DNA of 64,000 bases from Beaufortia kweichowensis. Its lineage: Eukaryota > Chordata > Actinopteri > Cypriniformes > Gastromyzontidae. How positions within the stretch are numbered: the stretch's first letter is position 1; each line of letters opens with the position of its first letter. A program made the position numbers and the translations under genes. The stretch covers positions 12,502,721 through 12,566,720 of the forward strand of contig CM032794.1 of NCBI GenBank assembly GCA_019155185.1, read 5' to 3'. The notes beneath the pieces were generated by a model. The model was not told where the DNA came from. It saw only the letters and a list, made by a program, of their open reading frames with translations, and did no database searches. Of the stretch, positions 14,400 through 27,451 are shown piece after piece.

Positions 14400-14760
14400 T
14401 TTGAAAAGAATCAATTACAGTAAAACGCATCAGAATCACTCGTGCATTTAATACATCTCATATCTGAGCATTTCAGCCCATTCCCTCATGCCTGCTGCAT
14501 CAGCCCGGCCCATCTGCACGGCTTTGCAAAGTAGCAATATTTTAAACTAATATCGATGCATTATGAGCCAACAAATCCTTTAAACAGCACATTAGGATGA
14601 ATTGTTGCGGAGCTGCGATATCAAATAACAGGTATCAGCAGCAGAGAAAGCCCCTCATTTCTCATCTATGGAACACAATAGCACATTTGGCAAGGTGAGT
14701 CAGAAAAAGAGAAAGAGGGCAACACGACTCTGACCGTGAGAGTAAACTGATCCATGTTTT
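14400..14760. promoter_or_regulatory. Candidate conserved non-coding element
   Basis: About 360 bp of complex unique sequence with homeodomain TAAT/ATTA cores and AATCGATG-like words (TATCGATGCA), no ORF over 60 codons and no repeat. It follows a short (AG)n run at 14335-14370. One of the more convincing enhancer-like blocks here on composition. Confidence 0.3.
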
Positions 14761-15089
14761 TGCATTAGGTAAACTGACAGTACTTGTAAATGAGTTACAC
14801 GGTGGAGGATTATATTTCATAAGCATATTGTCAGGATACACTTAAAAATATGTTGCGCTAGCTGTTTACGCTTTGGTTTAGAGAGCAAACAAAAAACACG
14901 CCATCAAATGTTGATGTTTGTGGAATTTTCCCCAGCATCCCAAAATGATATCTGTCACACACCCTGCGGTGACCCCAATCGGCTGAAAAGACATGTTATT
15001 TAAACTAACATCCCTAATCCAATGTCAAAAAGAAATGACACGTTCAAGTAATAGAAAAATAATATCCCGCAGCTGGTGACTAAATCTTT

Positions 15090-16290
15090 CTTTCCATGTC
15101 ATCCTTTAGTGGACAAGCCATGTTTAATACTGTAAAACATAAAGGAGGACAGGGATAAAACAGCGGCCTGAGAACAGAATGACTGTTTTCTGGTGAGACG
15201 GCGCTGTAGACATGTTGTAAGCCTGTAGGGTCCCTCACTAGAGGCCTGCAGAAACACTTGTTTGTTTCGTCCCTCAGCCCTGGAAGTACACAAATATTTA
15301 CCCTAATACACATTTCATACACTTGCAATGGACAATGTCTACACATGTAGGACAACGCTGCAAAAAAGGCAAAACAGAAAATAATACTGTTCCCACTAAC
15401 TAAACAGATGAAGATGGAGTACATTCAACATGAGATGCACATTTGCAGCTCATAATGTCCATAAAACGTCCGGTTTTATCAAGCAACTGCCGCCTAGTGT
15501 CCGAGCCAGCCCGCCGCGCCTCAAATTAAACTACCTGATCATTCATTACCTGCCCACACTTGTCAAAGCAACAATAGATATACGGCAGAGAATTGATGAC
15601 TATTTGGAATGCATGTGGGCAAAAATGCTTCAATTTAATGCTGTGGTCTGTGTGGATAAAACGACAGTCGTGATTGATTTGACGGAGCGGTCCAGATTTA
15701 TCTTGCAAATGGAGTAATGGCTGTTCTGCGGCACGGAGGGTGATCTTGCGCCGAGCTGATAGCGCATGAAAAGAACAGAGGAGGTAAGTCCCAATGGCTC
15801 GAAGGCACATCATGAGGAATCTTCTCAAAGTGTCGTCGAACAGATTGTCTTGGTCAAGGTTATAATGCACTCATAAGTCTTAAGGAGTGTGTGTGGCGCT
15901 CGGCTGCCACCCCCCCAGCAGACGACCCTCCTTACAAGGTGACCTGAAGGAGGAATTAGAAAGCAAAGACTAATCAGCATTTTTCCATGCGTGGCACTGA
16001 AATTGGGACAGAGACAATTAAGCGGATGTACTCGAGAAGCATGGCTCACATTGAGAAAAAATAAAACTGATATAAACAAAGCACACAAAAAACAAACCAA
16101 CCGCAAACACAGTTCACTGAAGTAGCTATGCAGAGCTGAAGATTGTGACTGTTTTTCAGGACTAGAAGAATTAATGCATAAACACACAGATGCGTAGGCT
16201 TCTAACAAAAGCGTCACATGCAAATGTACATCGTGTCGTCTCAACAGAATGAGTTTCCATCACACACCATCGCCCCCTAGTTCCGCTCGG
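15090..16290. promoter_or_regulatory. Large unique block, candidate regulatory element cluster
   Basis: About 1.2 kb of complex, CpG-containing sequence. Both strands hold overlapping ORFs of 95-139 codons (+ 15430-15717; - 15080-15424, 15526-15870, 15825-16244), but none resembles a known protein or has an evident promoter. The open frames fit raised GC without coding. A minus-strand CTCF-like core (ACTAGGGGGCG, 16271-16281) sits at the right edge. Confidence 0.3.
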
Positions 16291-16789
16291 TGAGTTGAAC
16301 AGGCTCCCCTAGATCCATTTATAATTGAGAGAGCGTTTCTTCATGAAATGCCACAAAAAAAAATCTTCGCTACCTTTCAGTATTTTTCCATGTTTTAATG
16401 GGGGCAGGGTGGAAATTGCAAGAAAAGACAAAATAGAGGATGGCAATTCATGAGTGCAGCCATTGATAATGTTTTGTTTATAGCACCTTGAGAATAATTT
16501 CAAGTGTCTGAAGCTAGAATGTATTTCACTGGTATCTGTCATTTGGGTGTCAATCCAACTGGCACATTTTACACTTCACTAGCACACAGACCTTACCTGC
16601 TGACACACACACACAGATATCCATCCAAATGGAAAGAAAGAAAATTATAAACAGAAAGGAGCAATTCTGAGAAAATTTAAGGAACAACTTCACTGTATTC
16701 GAATAGATAATATCATAGTTTAGTTTAAATTAATTTAAAAATTATAATTTAGCTGAAAAAAAATCGTATATAGCTAAAATACTGCATAC

Positions 16790-17010
16790 ACTCTAAAAAA
16801 TGCTGTGTTATTTTTAAACCAGTGTTGGGTCAAAAAGGGACAAACCCAACAGTTGGGTTGTAAATTAACCCATGCTTGGTTGTTTTAACCCAAAATGCTG
16901 GTTTGTTTTAACTCGTGGTTGGGGTTAAATATAAACTTTTTGGGGGGTTAATTTAACCCATTGGTTGGCTCTGTCCATTTCTGACACAATGCTGGGTTGA
17001 AAATGTATTT
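16790..17010. repeat. AACCCA/TGGGTT-rich interspersed repeat
   Basis: Alternating AACCCA and TGGGTT blocks occur about every 20-30 nt, beginning with CACTCTAAAAAATGCTGTGT and ending near AATGCTGGGTTGAAAATG. This is a familiar teleost repeat built of short inverted AACCC/GGGTT units, able to fold into several hairpins. No ORF of note. Confidence 0.6.
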
Positions 17011-17449
17011 CAGGAGAGTCTAAACTAAAGGTTGGCCAGTAAATAATAAACTGCCTTTAACATATCCTCTTTCATCAATTTAAATAAGTTTATTTTTTCC
17101 TTGTTTTAAAATACAGTGCCATTTAACATTACAGTTTTTAAAGCATTTTCACAAGCTTTCAGAAACACAAAACATGCAGATTAGGGAGAATTAGGCAGGT
17201 TGCAGATATAACATGTTGTTAATATTTACGTGACCGCATATGTGTCAGAATCGTGATTAATGGAAATCTCTCAAAGCTGTGTTGTGATAGGTTATGCACT
17301 GATTTAAGGCCCAGCATGTTGCCTGTGTCTGTCTTTCCATCTGTCTACCTGTCTACTCTAAAAGCCGTTAATGCATGATATTTAGTCCCTCAATGAGGTG
17401 TGCAGGCCCGTCTCTCTCTGTCACATGAAACAGGCATGCAGCTTAACCG

Positions 17450-17900
17450 GGTCAACTTAAACCAGCTTTACTCCTCCTTAGATTTCCTATGCTGGCGCTT
17501 AACATGCCAGTGCCAGTTTTCTGTTTCCTCCTCGTCTTTCTCTCCTCTACCTTCACAATTTCATATGCTCTGTTTATGAGAAATATGCCATCGATGGTCT
17601 TGTGCGAGCACAAGTGTTCCTCGAAGCTCCACCGTGACCTCCTTCTCAGCTGGATTTCTGAGCGAGACACTGATATCCACCTCTGCGTGAATCCTGTGTA
17701 GTACACTTAATTCCCTGTGAAACGCGGCAGGCAGGGACACTTCATCGGGGGAACAGAAAGGCATTTGAGAGCAGATTAAGAATATGAACAGCAATATTCC
17801 CGTCGGCGGCATCTGCATGTGCCCAGGATTACAGGGTTCTAGGGAGATTACTGGCGAGGGAAGAGAGGTTACGGGCATCGAAAACTTTACGCTCACCTAC
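17450..17900. promoter_or_regulatory. Candidate conserved non-coding element
   Basis: Unique, GC-balanced 450-bp block with overlapping 84- and 111-codon minus-strand ORFs and a 70-codon plus ORF, none recognisable. Contains CATATG, TTTATGAG and ATCGATGG words of the kind enriched in developmental enhancers. Confidence 0.27.
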
Positions 17901-19099
17901 TGTAATGCATGAAGCTCACATGCACACAAACATTTGAGAGTTTCACAGTTTCTTATTTATCTGATTCTGCTTTGGGCTTGATATTAGTGTTAGAGTTCAT
18001 GCATGTGTTCATGTGTGTAAGGGAACGATTTAAATCATATCTTTAAATTACAAAGATAAAACTACTGTATACTAGATCGTAACTTTACAAAAGATAAAAC
18101 ATAACTAATTTGTAAAACTCCATTGTTATGGATGTGACATTTTTAGTCCAAACTTGTAATATAGTATATTTTAACATATTTAATATATTTTAAATATAAA
18201 AATGTATTTCATACAAATATATTGAATCATCTGCTTATATTTTACTAAGCCCCAGTTGATGCAGTCCAGACATTAAAAAAAAATCTGTCTATACACGAGT
18301 TATTTAAAAAAAAATTAAAATATACTTGCGTTATGGATGTGACAAATGAAGAACACACGTTTTTAAGAGGCAACATACTTTGTAGGTTTTCTGTCAATTG
18401 AAATGCACAAACCAGAAGCAATAATATCTGACAAATTGAGAAGGGATGATTCTAAAGAACACACAACAGTTTTTTATTCAATTATTATATGCCTATTTAT
18501 GAGGAATATGTACTGTTATGAATGTGACCATTTTAAAACATATCTTCACCTGACTATGAAAAATCATGCTTTAAACAAACAATTTTGGGAGAGACCTCAC
18601 ATGCGTATGTAAACCAACAAGTATTGACATCTGAGTTATCGGTATGGTGAAAATCTTTTGTTAAAACTTTTACTCCATTTGCATGGAATTGCCCATTTGG
18701 TTTAACACATCTGCTGATATTAAGAATTTAGCATGATTTTTGTTATAGAGATTTTAAGATCTCTTTTTTTCGCAGATTTTTCTTACAGCAGAACTAATGG
18801 CGATATCTTCAGTCCCTTGACGTACAGATCAGATGTGGTTTCAAAAGAAGTCTAAAGATCAGATTTCAGATGTGGTGATTACTCACAGCCATCAGTCATC
18901 TCACTGACGAAAAACAGTTTGTGTACATCACTGTGTAATTGCATACACATGTCCAGTACGAGCAGTTACCTGATCTGTCCACCTCTTTTTCTAAAAAGCC
19001 GATGTTTTCATATTTTACACCTACATTTCTCTAAGCTCATTTGAACTCATTCAAAGAAAAAGTATAAGTAGATAAGCCATAGTGTGTTTGTATTTGAAT

Positions 19100-19870
19100 T
19101 CTCTTACATACAGGGATATGGTGCCCATTTTCTGTGCCGTACCTGTCAGAGTTGCTTTTAACTTCCGGCATGTGGTATTTGCCTCTACCCCCGGCCCGTC
19201 GCTCAGTTAACAGCATGCCACGCGTGCAAAGCAAGCACAGGAAATCTGCCCCCCCTCAGGAGACATCTAACAATTCTACGACCAGGCAATTCCCCTCCAC
19301 ACCTTTTGCGTGAGGGAACACATACGTATCACATGCTCAGCTGCCATGTGCAATCAATTACAAGCCTTAATGAATGCCAGCTGGGAGTCACAGGGCTTGT
19401 GTGTACATTCAGGCCGTCAAACCAGAACCTTATCATGAAGTCTGTATGAAAAACTAAAGATCTATATTTAAACAAATTACAAGGGACAAAAAAGCTGTTT
19501 TTCAATTTTTCCTTAATCCTGACTTCCAAACAACAGTGAACAGGAGAGAGCACGAGACGCATGAACAAAGAAACAAGCATAGGATACAAACATGCATCAG
19601 GAGAGATAGAAAGCAGGCGTCGCCACTCCCCAGACGCAAGTGTTAACCTTGTTGCTGATGAGAAGGCCAAAGGCATGCTGGGAGGAAGGAAGGAGGGTGG
19701 GTGTAACCCAGCCACTTCATGCAGAGTTAAAGTGTCCCTGCCAGTCTTGCAGTGTTTCTTGTTCAGCGAGAGGCCCAAGAGACACGCAACAGGGACTTTC
19801 CCGACGCATTTCCGTGCCCTTGGCTTCCGAAATGCGCCCAGTGGTCATCAATTAGATTTTTGACAGGAAA
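19100..19870. promoter_or_regulatory. Candidate conserved non-coding element cluster
   Basis: About 770 bp of unique sequence, CpG-richer than its surroundings. It holds a minus-strand 149-codon ORF (19329-19778) and a plus-strand 100-codon ORF (19561-19863) that overlap each other; neither shows a recognisable domain. Confidence 0.25.
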
Positions 19871-21539
19871 GTCTAAACTTAAACACACACAAACCAAAAT
19901 GGGGTTTAACACACAGTTCTTTAATGGGATTTGATAACCTGACCGGATACAAGTATGAATTCAACGAACTCAATCACAGCATGAGTTTTAAAGCTGTCAG
20001 CATTACCAATAATCGCTTTGTGAATTATGTTCTTTAAGCTTTGACACTGAACAGAAAATGTCAAAACAAGTAGACGTTAAAAGATACTTGTGTAATTATA
20101 TACATATGGGTGGTTGACAAATATACCGTAAATGATTCCTATGGTGTGACACAGCAAAATATTTTAAAAACTAACATTGAATATAAACTCTCTCATCCTA
20201 TTTGTAACTCTAATAATAAAATAAAACTCTCTCATGCTATTTGTATACTATTAAAAGGATTTTTTGACTGCCACACTATAGGACACGCTTACATATTTGC
20301 AATGTTGACAAATACATGTAAAGATTACATCTCTCACCCTTCACAGTGTGGAGCATATAGATATCTTACCACTTGGCTTTGTTTGCTCATAAATCACGTA
20401 TTGTCTCCCAACACAGGCCTAAAAAGAACTAAACAATTGCACCGCATAATGGTAGTTATTACACACCGTAAATTGCTCTTAACAATTACAATACAAATCC
20501 GTGGAAACGGCAGCCCTTCTCATTATCCATCGGATTAGAGGGCAAAAGTGATCCGAACCCTTCCTAAATAACACCCAAAGCTTCATCAGCGGATACATCT
20601 CTACTCATAAGGCTACGAATTTATCATTATTGAGATAATGCGTAGGATGAATTACCCAGCGTGCATGAGCCTTGCAGTGCCTGACCCGAGATCAGTCCCA
20701 GATGAAAAGAACTGAGGAATTCATTTTCATATAGCAAATGGCCATTATAATCAGTACGCCTGAAGTGCCTGTGAAGAGACGTGTACATGTGAGTGCCTGA
20801 ATATATGTGAGTATATGTAGAAAACACCTAACAAAAGGCAATAGTACAGCTACTGTAGATTCATACAGATTTAAGCCATCAGTCATTCTCATCATCTGGA
20901 GGCATTATGAATAAAAAGCTGATTCGAGAACAGCTGGCATAATCACAAAGGAACCGGTAATGTAGCTATAGATATTGGTCATGATAACGTTGACCCATGC
21001 TTTCTCTCTTTGAACTCACCTCTGATTCACCCATTTCTTACACATACACACACTTTCCTGTCAAAACTGATCCTCTTTCAAGGGGAAGGAGCTTTTAAAT
21101 GATTTAGCACTATGATCCAGAGACATTCCCAGCAATTTCATACACCACTGATATTCACAATGATGCTCTTAGGAAATGTTGGGGCATATGCTACCCCGCC
21201 GTTCACATAAGTACGCACACAATTGCAATTGTGACATTGGTGTGAGATATAAAAAATAATGCAGGGGATTATATCCTGATACTAGGCCTTATTTACTCAT
21301 AGATGTATTAGGGAAAACACCTGCCTTCTACTCCAATAGGATCAAGAGATTAATCTTACTGAGACTTAATACATACAGATGGTCAGACAGGAAAAATTAG
21401 AAAAATATGAATACATTCGTCTTGTATAATATGAAATATGATTCATCTATCGCAGAGATTATAGCTTGATGCATTGCTGTACTTAACAAGGAGACAAAGT
21501 TAATTTCTTTATAGGCCAAACGTTGCTGGCAAGATCCCG

Positions 21540-21900
21540 AGATTAATAATGATTCTTCTGGGAATATTATATAAATTAAACTTAAGATGTCTTCTCTGTT
21601 TGCATATTAATGGCTGCCGATGCAGCACTGTTTTTGATTCATTCGCTGTCAGACCTTCGTGCAGCTGCCACAATGCTTCGCACCTAACATCTGACAGCTC
21701 AGAACACGGTATTCATTTATTCAACACAGAAGCACCTTTAAGGCTGGAGACACCTTACACAGCCCACGATGGGGACATTTTTCAATCTGAGCCTTTATTC
21801 TACCTCTCAAAGAAGATTACAGTTGAAGGACTGATCTTCTGTTATTTTACTGATCTCAGTCTGAGATGCTGCAGCAGCACTGATCTGATCTACTGACGAT
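21540..21900. promoter_or_regulatory. Candidate conserved non-coding element
   Basis: Unique block with a 115-codon plus-strand ORF (21549-21896) that shows no recognisable domain. It contains homeodomain cores and CAGCTG-like E-box neighbours. Called on complexity. Confidence 0.22.
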
Positions 21901-22196
21901 GCTCAGAGTGCAATATCTTTTCAATAGACAGTCAAAGAATACGATTTATTGACGAACAGTTTCGCTACAGCAAAATAGCATTAGTAGAGAGCACAGAATT
22001 GCTTCAGGCAAACACTGATTGTCTTTTGTAAAGCAAAATGTACACTTAAGGATCTCAAAGACTGATAATTCTAGCTGCATATTTATAAGCAATTAACAAA
22101 TACTTCTTATTACACATCATTTTCCTAACCTTTTCCATTAAAATATTTAACCTGTTAGGAGAAACAGCCATGTTATTTCCCTATTCACTTTAATAG

Positions 22197-22460
22197 TTCA
22201 TAGTTGATTTTTAAATCTAATCATGACAAACTATAAATTGATAAAGGTATAAGACTCAAGATGAAATATTTGACAAATTTTCATAACAATAAACATAAAC
22301 AAAAAATAATGTAAAAAAAATACTATAATTTATAAATATCACTAAAATGAAAAACATTTTTTAATAAAAACTTTAAAATGTTTGAAAAAATATAAAAATA
22401 TATAAAAATTTAAAAACTGTAGTTCAGATCATTTTCATGTATGTACTCAATTTGCAGTAT
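22197..22460 (+). repeat. AT-rich dispersed repeat, copy B (pairs with 8454-8700)
   Basis: Partner of the copy at 8454, in direct orientation 13.7 kb downstream. The same landmarks appear in the same order, with a somewhat longer A-rich middle. Neither copy has coding capacity or clear terminal inverted repeats. Confidence 0.6.
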
Positions 22461-23495
22461 ATATATTCCTAAAATGTAAATTATAAATGTAAAAGATCAA
22501 AAGATAATGTTTATTATTGATATTATCACAGTTATTGTATGCATTCTATAACAAAATTAGGCAAAAGAATCTGTGCTTAAAACAAACAAACACAAAAAAA
22601 TATTTGCCAAAGGGGTATAAATGTATACATTTATAAAAATAATAATAATATAATAATATTATATAAAAAAAATTATTAATACATTTTCTTTTGGATTAAA
22701 CTTTTATATCAGCCCCTTTGCCCACTTACGCAAAGATTTTACTAAAGATTTCTCTGAAATCAAGATGTAATATCTGCTTCTTAGGTAAATGTATATAAAG
22801 AAGCAGAAATATTTTATTGGAAAACAAGACAAAAATCCAGGGTAAAAATGGTTTTTTTTTCAAGTGTACCCTGTCATTAAACCAGAAATCTCTGGTACCG
22901 GCAGTCAATGGGTCTGTTTAACCTACACTCTGAAAAGTGATCCAGTAATCTCACTTTGTCTCTTTCCCCCTCAACACCCCACGGCCTCTACTTCCTGACA
23001 AAGGTCCTTCTCAATATCCTGAACCGAGAATGTTAGGGTACAGAAAGGTATAGTAAGTGAGGAAGACAGAGGGCAAGTGAGAAGAAAAGGAGAGGCATGG
23101 CGTGCCAGGTAGTGCTTAAAAAAAGAAGGCCATTTAGGCCGGGGTTTAGATCACAGGCAACAGGAATGAAGGGAGGCAAGACGCCCACTAGTCTTCGAAT
23201 AATCAACATCTTTACTTCCTAAACACATGCACACATCACAACAAAGGTGCTAGTTTTATGCAGCAGACAGACGCCACTCAGCTGTTTTCAGTCCACACAT
23301 TAATAAGAAAACCACTAGCGTGACTGACTCTGTCCTGAAACATTAAAGTCCCCAAATTACAGCCTCCGGCCTGGATATGACCCACTCCCCCTACATCTGT
23401 AAGGTCTATTGAACAACATCTAAAGAAAACTTAGTCCAGTCCTATAAAAAAATCTGATTAATAATGTGATAACCAGAGAACTTGAAGTTAGTTTG

Positions 23496-23509
23496 TCAGT
23501 AGAGGGCAC
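23496..23509 (+). promoter_or_regulatory. CTCF-like motif, plus orientation
   Basis: TCAGTAGAGGGCAC matches the CTCF core at 13 of 14 positions (first C replaced by T). It is the most upstream of three plus-oriented motifs before mmp2. Confidence 0.35.
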
Positions 23510-25139
23510 TAGTCTCGTTCCATTCAATAACTTTTGACTTGCCAACTGTAAATCAACATGTTACAAATTAAACGACTTAGAAAATCTACTTTGCTTATAA
23601 ATTAACCACTGTAAACTGTAACAACTGTAAAACCAATATAATATTATAGATGTAATGTTACCGCAATGTTTGTCTACTCTCACAATATATGAGTTCTACA
23701 AATTAGAGAATCAAATAATCTTTCCCACTGTGTGTTACATGTTCTGTGTACATATAATGTTAAGCAGGGCAATCTGCTTTGGACTTTATAATGCAGAAAA
23801 ACAAAAAGAAAGTAAATAGTTGCTGAAGATTTATGTTCAAATGCAAATAAAATAACAAAAATACATTTATGTCAACTGTTATGAAAAATATGCTATTTGA
23901 TGTAACACCATCTGTGACAGATACAAATCACGTCCAATGAAATCTAGCTCTTACAACCACACAGCCAAAGCTGATTAACTGTGCTTACCTGAGTATATTA
24001 CAACAGTCCTCAATCAAGGACAATGGGACTAAGCAGAAGTAGGACATATTTATATGCGAGACAAACAGACAGTAAACTCATCTAATCTCATGCACAAACA
24101 TACCCAAAATAGACAGATCATTTATGAATATATTAATGACAGGTAGGTATTAATGTTTAGACATTAATGTTGTCATAATTAAGTACAAGCAGAAAGTACA
24201 GTACCTGGTGAGACACAAGAGATCAGAAAGATCAGAGAACACAGATGTCACAGACGAGATGAGAGCTGAAAAACAGAGAGAAACAGATCACACATGAGAT
24301 TTTATCTTAAGTTATTAACAATTGCATCACATTTTAAATAGCAATCTTTACAACAAACACAACTACAATACAGTAATTTATACATTTTGCAATATTTGTA
24401 TTTTTTACAGACAGTGATAAATTAATATGAATATGCTAAAAAAAATTGTGCTGTACAATATATTGAAGTTATCAAAATATATTGCAAATGAGCAATGTCT
24501 TTTTGTAATAACATTCAGATTTGTTTTTATGTACTGCAAAAATAAAACATGACATGTATTGAAGTTCAAGTTGTAGTGATGCTTTCTTTCTCAAAAAGAA
24601 TGGGAGAAATGTATGTTTATTATATATTTTTTAAGTTTTAAAATGTATTGTAACTAATTTAATTTAAATGTATTGCACAATCATTACAAATAGTTTTACA
24701 ATTTTACAATAATAATTTAAATTATTATTGTATCACAGTATTTAGTAAGTTATTTTATATGGCATTTTCTTCAATAACATGCAGTCCTATTAGAAAGTCG
24801 TCTGTCAAGATGGTAATAAAAATCTTATAATAATAATATGTGAATATTTTAAAATAACTAAAAGCAATTCAAGGTATCCAAGAATTTATCAACTGAATGT
24901 TCACACACATCTTGATATCCCTTCCAGTAATTTGTAGGAGGCTTGAGAAAACATTAATATTTAAAACTGGTAAAGGGTAAACAGATTTAGAAAGAAGACC
25001 TGAAGGGTGAATTAAGTTTTTTCTGTAAACTCATCTACACCACCGTCTGCACTGCACCAACAGCAAATGGTACTATGAATATGTCTGAGTTAGATGAAGT
25101 ACTATTGCCTACTAATCTAAATGTCAGTCACGGTCTGAT

Positions 25140-25510
25140 TGCTCTGCGAGGGATATGTGTATGTATGTGTTCCGAGCAAATGCACACACACAGCACACGC
25201 AAAGCAATCTCGCAGACTTGTTTCCACGGTCGCCTGCTGGGCGCGCTCACGACGCTAAAGAATACGCACACGCGTGTCCTATAAACTATAAAGACACAAA
25301 TCATTTACATGCTCGTCTCATCAAAGGCAGCTCCGCTCATCTCCACCGAGATTTTCCGCCGATCAGAGTGCTCCGGTTCCATCTCAAAGCGCAACGGGCT
25401 AACCTTTGCGACTGCCAAGAAATGTGATTAATTTTTTAAATACAGCTGTTGACCTATTATAGAGACGGAGAGACGCCACATGAGACACTCCGCGCGTCCT
25501 TATGAAACGA
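25140..25510. promoter_or_regulatory. Orphan CpG-rich patch
   Basis: CpGs cluster here (TCGCCTGCTGGGCGCGCTCA, CACGACGC, ACACGCGTG, CCGCCGATC, CTCCGCGCG) in a region that is otherwise CpG-poor. No gene start is assigned to it; it lies about 4 kb upstream of mmp2. It could be an unannotated promoter (for example of a non-coding RNA) or an enhancer. The overlapping 69- and 90-codon ORFs are not recognisable. Confidence 0.3.
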
Positions 25511-27437
25511 GTTATTCCATCAGTGTTTACAAGATCGCACTCAAAAAGAAACAAGCACGCAAAAAAGGCGGTAAATCAAAATAATTTCACAAATGCTGTT
25601 CGGGGTCGTTTTCCTGAGCAAAACGTCAATCAAACTAAAGCCCTGGGAAGTATTAAGGACCTACAGAATTTTCTTTTAAGGGGGAAAATAGTTATAACAA
25701 TAGCTTGTTAATAGTAGCTTGTTAATGCACTTATGAATAAAGTATGCTGGAGATAATGGATTTATGTTCAATTATTCAAAATATTTTCATCACTGTGCTA
25801 TACTAAGTGTCATGTAACTGGAACAAGCCTATTTCACCAAATTAACAGTGTACTTCAGCTTTACTGTAACTGTTTACTTATTTAGACATTTTCATTTTTA
25901 GATGACACATGTTCACCTAAAACTGTCATTGGACTAGGGAGTGATAAAAGTAATCAATAAAAAGTCATCTCAAATAATGTCCAATGCAAATCATGTCATT
26001 TGGACAGAGTTTCAAGTAAACAGCCCTGGAATTCACTTTGTAGGTCAGACATGTACATTTGCCCTTTCTCGAAAAATTTATTCACTTTGTTGTGAGCACT
26101 TGTACACTTTTACATCAAAATTGGAACAGGATCACAAGTGCCCAATGTACAGTAGCAGTGACAGGTCACAACTCAGTGGCACGTATGAACATGGTCAGAC
26201 CATGTCTCTAATGGACTGATGAGTTGACAGAGCTTCTGACATGACCCAAATGAATCCCCAATACTCTTAAGCCCCATCCAGAACCAACTGGGTCTGGTGA
26301 CTGGCCTGATTCAACCAACTGGGAGTTCTGGAGTCAAGAATCAGACGGCTGGTTCAAGAGAAGCAAGGGCCAGCTGGACGTCAGAGAAAGTGGAAAAGGA
26401 CAGTCGCAAGCCTCATGTAGCATTCCCCTTACACTAGTGACAACATGCAGAATGTGTAAGTGTGTGTGTGGGAGAGATGGCCTTTGAACAGACACAGAGA
26501 TTGGCCCAGAGGATCTAACTAGAGAGAAATGCCAGGCAGAGTGAAATATGATGTTTTCAGTTTGTCAAAGGCTTTTTTAGTCCTACAGAGTCATCTTATG
26601 AATGTAGCCTATTTAGTTTTAAACTCTGCCAGGGATGTTGATTAAATGTTTTATCAACCAACAGATGAATCAGTTTGCATTTGCATTCTGGTCGAGAAAG
26701 TGTGTGTGGGGGTGGAATCAGCGAGAGAGAAATAGAAAAAGAGAGAGCAAGCTATAAGAAAAGGATCTCTGGCAGTCAACACATGCAGAACAAAAGAAAC
26801 AATTTGCATACAAATCAAAGTTTATCATCTCAGTCTCCCTTTGCCTGTTGTGCATTCATACGCACAAGTGCATTCAAAGCCCTGAGTGAACAGGACACCT
26901 CTTACTGTTCGGTTCGCTGATTGATATAGGCCAAGCGGCGCTTTCATCGCATAAGGGAAGAAAAGAGAAGAAAGTTATGGGAGATGCACAGCCAGGCAGA
27001 AAAAGATATAAAATGGCAAAGATTCATTCCAAGGTTCAGTGAAAAACTGTTTCCTTTTTGTTTATGGTGCTGGGCATGAAATAACTCTTGTCTTTGGAAA
27101 AAGATAAACACTCCACAGCCACATGAACATTACTCTCTCTCTTTCCGTCTGCAAACGATAAAACATTAACTATTCTCAGAGCAAGGAGAATTGAGAGGCG
27201 GGATATGCAGTAGAAATCCTTTTTGAGACCGTTCAGCCTGTTCGATTTCAATACTAAGTCCTCCAGCCTTCTCCAATAAAGAGCACACATCAATATACTG
27301 TCGACTTTAATCCCTCCACTAGAGGAAAAGAGAGATGTCAAGAGGAGTTAGAGGAAATCCAGAGGCGAACTGCAGGCCTGCTGAAGCTCAATGAACCCCA
27401 CAGAGAACACATCAAAGCATGTAATGACTTAAGTCTA

Positions 27438-27451
27438 CCACCAGAGGGCAC
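27438..27451 (+). promoter_or_regulatory. CTCF-like motif, plus orientation
   Basis: CCACCAGAGGGCAC matches the CTCF core consensus CCASYAGRKGGCRS at all 14 positions. It lies 1.8 kb upstream of the mmp2 ATG and points toward mmp2. Motif match only. Confidence 0.5.

Larger units (their letters stand above)
10001..20000. other. Non-coding desert, second part
   Basis: No gene recognised. It holds most of the candidate regulatory blocks (11560-12080, 13680-13900, 14400-14760, 15090-16290, 17450-17900, 19100-19870) and the AACCCA/TGGGTT repeat at 16790-17010. Between 18100 and 18550 the sequence is AT-rich and carries three GTTATGGATGTGAC-like words. Confidence 0.7.

Noticed and set aside
18403..18612. 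Possible zinc-finger-like ORF (CYEC with downstream His)
   Set aside because: Only one loose Cys/His pattern in a 69-codon AT-rich ORF; spacing does not fit C2H2 fingers and no neighbours support it.
20110..20538. 142-codon plus-strand ORF
   Set aside because: No recognisable domain, AT-rich context, no promoter or splice context; includes a small chance-like internal duplication (AAACTCTCTCAT at about 20186 and 20222).
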